This document shows positions 62,468 through 64,000 of a stretch of DNA of 64,000 nt, in pieces. Below the pieces are notes generated by a model. It searched no databases and had not been told where the DNA came from. It worked only from the letters and a program-made list of their open reading frames with translations. Positions within the stretch are counted from its first letter, which is position 1; every line of letters begins with the position of its first letter. Position numbers and translations under genes: made by a program. The stretch is taken from assembly GCF_021568705.1 (NCBI RefSeq), contig NZ_JAKGTH010000007.1:496001-560000 (forward strand), in the 5' to 3' direction. The DNA comes from Gillisia lutea (lineage in GTDB: Bacteria > Bacteroidota > Bacteroidia > Flavobacteriales > Flavobacteriaceae).

Positions 62468-63359
62468 CCTGAATAAGTTTTTTGATTCTCTTGAAATCTT
62501 CTTCCGAAGTAAACGGAATAATCAATTTTCCTTTGCCTTTTTGAGCTACAGAAATATCGACTTTAGCACCAAGATATTCTGAAAATTCTTTCACGCCCTT
62601 TTTATATTCGGTAGGGATGGATTTCGGTTTTGGAGCTGCGGTTTTTTTAGGATCTCCACTTAGCTCACGAACCAGTTTTTCAGTATCTCTTACTGAAAGC
62701 GATTTCTCCAGGATCTTTTCATAGATATCCAGCTGGATCTGCGGATCTTCAATATTGATCAAAGCTCGGCCATGCCCCATAGAAAGAAAACCGTCTCTCA
62801 TTCCGGTTTGAATGATAGGGTCTAACTTCAATAATCTCAGGTAATTGGCGATGGTAGATCTGTTTTTACCAACACGCTCGCTTAATTGTTCCTGGGTTAA
62901 ACTTATTTCGTCTATAAGACGTTGATAGGAAAGTGCAATCTCAATAGGGTCCAGGTCTTGACGCTGAATGTTCTCCACTAAGGCCATTTCCAGGGATTCC
63001 TGATCGTTAGCCAGCCTAATATACGCCGGGATGGTTTCCAGACCTAAAAGTTTGGAAGCTCTAAACCTGCGCTCTCCTGAGACTAGTTGGAATTTATTGA
63101 ATTCCAACTTTCTAACCGTAATAGGTTGGATAACTCCTAATTCTTTAATAGAAGAAGCAAGTTCTCTTAGAGATTCCTCATTAAAACTGGTACGGGGTTG
63201 AAAAGGGTTAACTTCAATAGAACTCAGCTCCAGTTCTACAATATGTCCAACAAGTTTATCGGCGTTCTTATCTTCTGCAGATTTTATATCATGTTCCGGA
63301 TCCTTCAGTAAAGCTGAAAGTCCTCTTCCTAATGCCTGTTTCTTGGTAGCTTTCGCCAT
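62457..63359 (-). CDS. parB: Chromosome partitioning protein ParB
   Basis: A DNA-binding CTPase that spreads from parS sites to organise origin segregation. The 300 residues contain the N-terminal ALGRGLSALL (ParA-contacting), NPFQPRTSFNEESLRELASS (the CTP/spreading region), GERRFRASKLLGLETIPA, and a helix-turn-helix with RVGKNRSTIANYLRLL. A C-terminal dimerisation domain (KEFSEYLGAKVDISV) follows. It starts three bases after parA ends, within one operon. No parS-like palindrome was identified in the window. Confidence 0.96.
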   Translation of the reverse strand: MAKATKKQALGRGLSALLKDPEHDIKSAEDKNADKLVGHIVELELSSIEVNPFQPRTSFNEESLRELASSIKELGVIQPITVRKLEFNKFQLVSGERRFRASKLLGLETIPAYIRLANDQESLEMALVENIQRQDLDPIEIALSYQRLIDEISLTQEQLSERVGKNRSTIANYLRLLKLDPIIQTGMRDGFLSMGHGRALINIEDPQIQLDIYEKILEKSLSVRDTEKLVRELSGDPKKTAAPKPKSIPTEYKKGVKEFSEYLGAKVDISVAQKGKGKLIIPFTSEEDFKRIKKLIQGED

Positions 63360-63362
63360 CGT

Positions 63363-64000
63363 TTAGCTATTTTTTTTAATAATTTCATGAGCAAGGCTCA
63401 AATAATTGCTTGCGCCTTTGCTGGCAGCGTCGTAATTAATAATGCTTTCACCATAACTAGGGGCTTCACTCAAACGCACATTTCGCTGAATGATTGTGTC
63501 GAATACCATCTCATTAAAGTGCTTTTGCACCTCTTCGACAACCTGATTTGAAAGTCGTAATCTTGAATCGTACATGGTAAGTAACAATCCTTCGATATCC
63601 AATGTTTGGTTATGGATTTTTTGAACGCTTTTAATGGTGTTTAATAACTTCCCTAAACCTTCTAATGCAAAATATTCGCACTGAATTGGAATGATCACCG
63701 AATCGGAAGCGGTAAGCGCATTTAGTGTAAGCAATCCAAGTGAGGGCGCACAATCTATAAGAATATAATCGTAACTTTCCTTTAAATGACTAATGGCCTT
63801 TTTCAGCATATATTCTCGCTCGTCCTGATCTACCAATTCAATTTCGATAGCAACAAGGTCGATATGCGCGGGAATAATATCCAGATTTGGAGAGCTGGTT
63901 TTTATAATAGCCTCCTCCGCTTTTATAGAATGCTCCAATAACTGATAGGTTCCAAGTTCTACCTGTTCTACATCGATGCCTAATCCGGAAGTTGCATTGG
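63363..64000 (-). CDS. parA: Chromosome partitioning ATPase ParA (Soj), N-terminus beyond the window
   Basis: The frame stays open to the right edge. Before the internal TTG at 63938 the sequence continues NATSGLGIDVEQVELGTYQLLEHSI, matching ParA and showing that the true start is outside. About 212 residues are present. Visible: DYILIDCAPSLGLLTLNAL (Walker B region, with the catalytic-loop Asp), SVIIPIQCEYFALEGLGKLL, and TIIQRNVRLSEAPSYGESIINYD. The Walker A deviant KGG motif lies beyond position 64000. ParA moves ParB-parS complexes and guides replicated origins apart. It is the first gene of the par-dapB-lepB run within this window. Confidence 0.95.
   Translation of the reverse strand, partial: NATSGLGIDVEQVELGTYQLLEHSIKAEEAIIKTSSPNLDIIPAHIDLVAIEIELVDQDEREYMLKKAISHLKESYDYILIDCAPSLGLLTLNALTASDSVIIPIQCEYFALEGLGKLLNTIKSVQKIHNQTLDIEGLLLTMYDSRLRLSNQVVEEVQKHFNEMVFDTIIQRNVRLSEAPSYGESIINYDAASKGASNYLSLAHEIIKKNS

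Noticed and set aside
1-64000. tRNA or rRNA genes
   Set aside because: All gaps of 60 bases or more were read on both strands; none has the paired arms and TTC loop of a tRNA, and none resembles rRNA.
1-64000. CRISPR arrays, insertion sequences or integrases
   Set aside because: No regular direct repeats with spacers, no terminal inverted repeats with a transposase, and no integrase frame was found.

Overview
This is a window of about 64 kb of ordinary, gene-dense chromosome from a member of the Flavobacteriaceae (Bacteroidetes), AT-rich and probably marine. A relative of Gramella/Christiangramia, Salegentibacter or Zunongwangia would fit, but the genus is an impression and was not computed. 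The assignment rests on a type IX secretion (T9SS) type B sorting domain at 2546-5314, the gliding lipoprotein GldI, families largely restricted to Bacteroidetes (DUF3810, DUF5606, DUF5683, an OstA-like LPS transport protein, a WbqC-like protein), and promoters of the Bacteroidetes form TTG-N19-21-TAnnTTTG (for example 50193-50222 and 19098-19129). Most genes lack a Shine-Dalgarno sequence, and several start with TTG or GTG.

Layout. 1-9.3 kb: edge of a secreted protein gene, uvrB, a T9SS cargo protein behind a two-gene ABC exporter, a conserved unknown gene, and a YejK/NdpA-like nucleoid protein. 9.4-13 kb: a minus-strand group with a pRiA4b ORF-3-like protein, heme A synthase, CCA-adding enzyme and threonylcarbamoyl-AMP synthase. 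13-18.2 kb: a surface-glycan block with two GT4 glycosyltransferases, a Kdo/WaaP-type kinase, a CDP-glycerol-transferase-like protein and a GT9 heptosyltransferase-like protein. 18.2-21.6 kb: dapD, then ruvX, def, a DUF5606 gene and mazG. 21.6-28 kb: a DUF349 repeat protein, aroE, two tandem DUF368 (PopT-type lipid carrier transporter) genes and a TPR protein. 28-33 kb: a class III aminotransferase, an OstA/LptA-like protein and a pair of Tat-exported ferritin-like proteins. 33-39 kb: purA, a Fur-family gene, rel/spoT, an M48 protease and a TrmH-type methyltransferase. 39-44.8 kb: two secreted amidohydrolases with partly lost metal sites, and DUF3810. 44.8-50.7 kb: pepD, a cyclophilin-FKBP fusion, gldI, nrnA, a PhoD-like phosphatase and ndk. 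50.7-58.9 kb: DUF721, a lipoprotein, recF, then a TPR protein, ribH, a small membrane protein, mutL, two rhomboids and an EEP-family protein. 58.9-64 kb: a minus-strand run parA-parB-DUF5683-dapB-lepB-wbqC, with parA cut by the right edge.

Themes. Cell-envelope biogenesis dominates: lipid carrier recycling, LPS transport and glycan assembly, diaminopimelate synthesis, signal peptidase, T9SS and gliding lipoproteins, and periplasmic prolyl isomerases. Housekeeping replication, repair and translation genes are interleaved. Convergent pairs share long, nearly perfect palindromic bidirectional terminators at 21601, 32972, 46282 and 50682.

No rRNA, tRNA, CRISPR array, insertion sequence, integrase or recognisable defence island was seen, and no gene-free stretch exceeds about 270 bases. 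I do not see a clear undescribed multi-gene system. The best leads are the loss of metal ligands in the tandem amidohydrolases and in the MutL endonuclease motif, two promoters that would give leaderless mRNAs, a perfect Shine-Dalgarno before an eight-codon ORF, an ECF-like promoter ahead of the ferritin-like pair, and the uncharacterised genes at 7184, 20278, 43645 and 54071.
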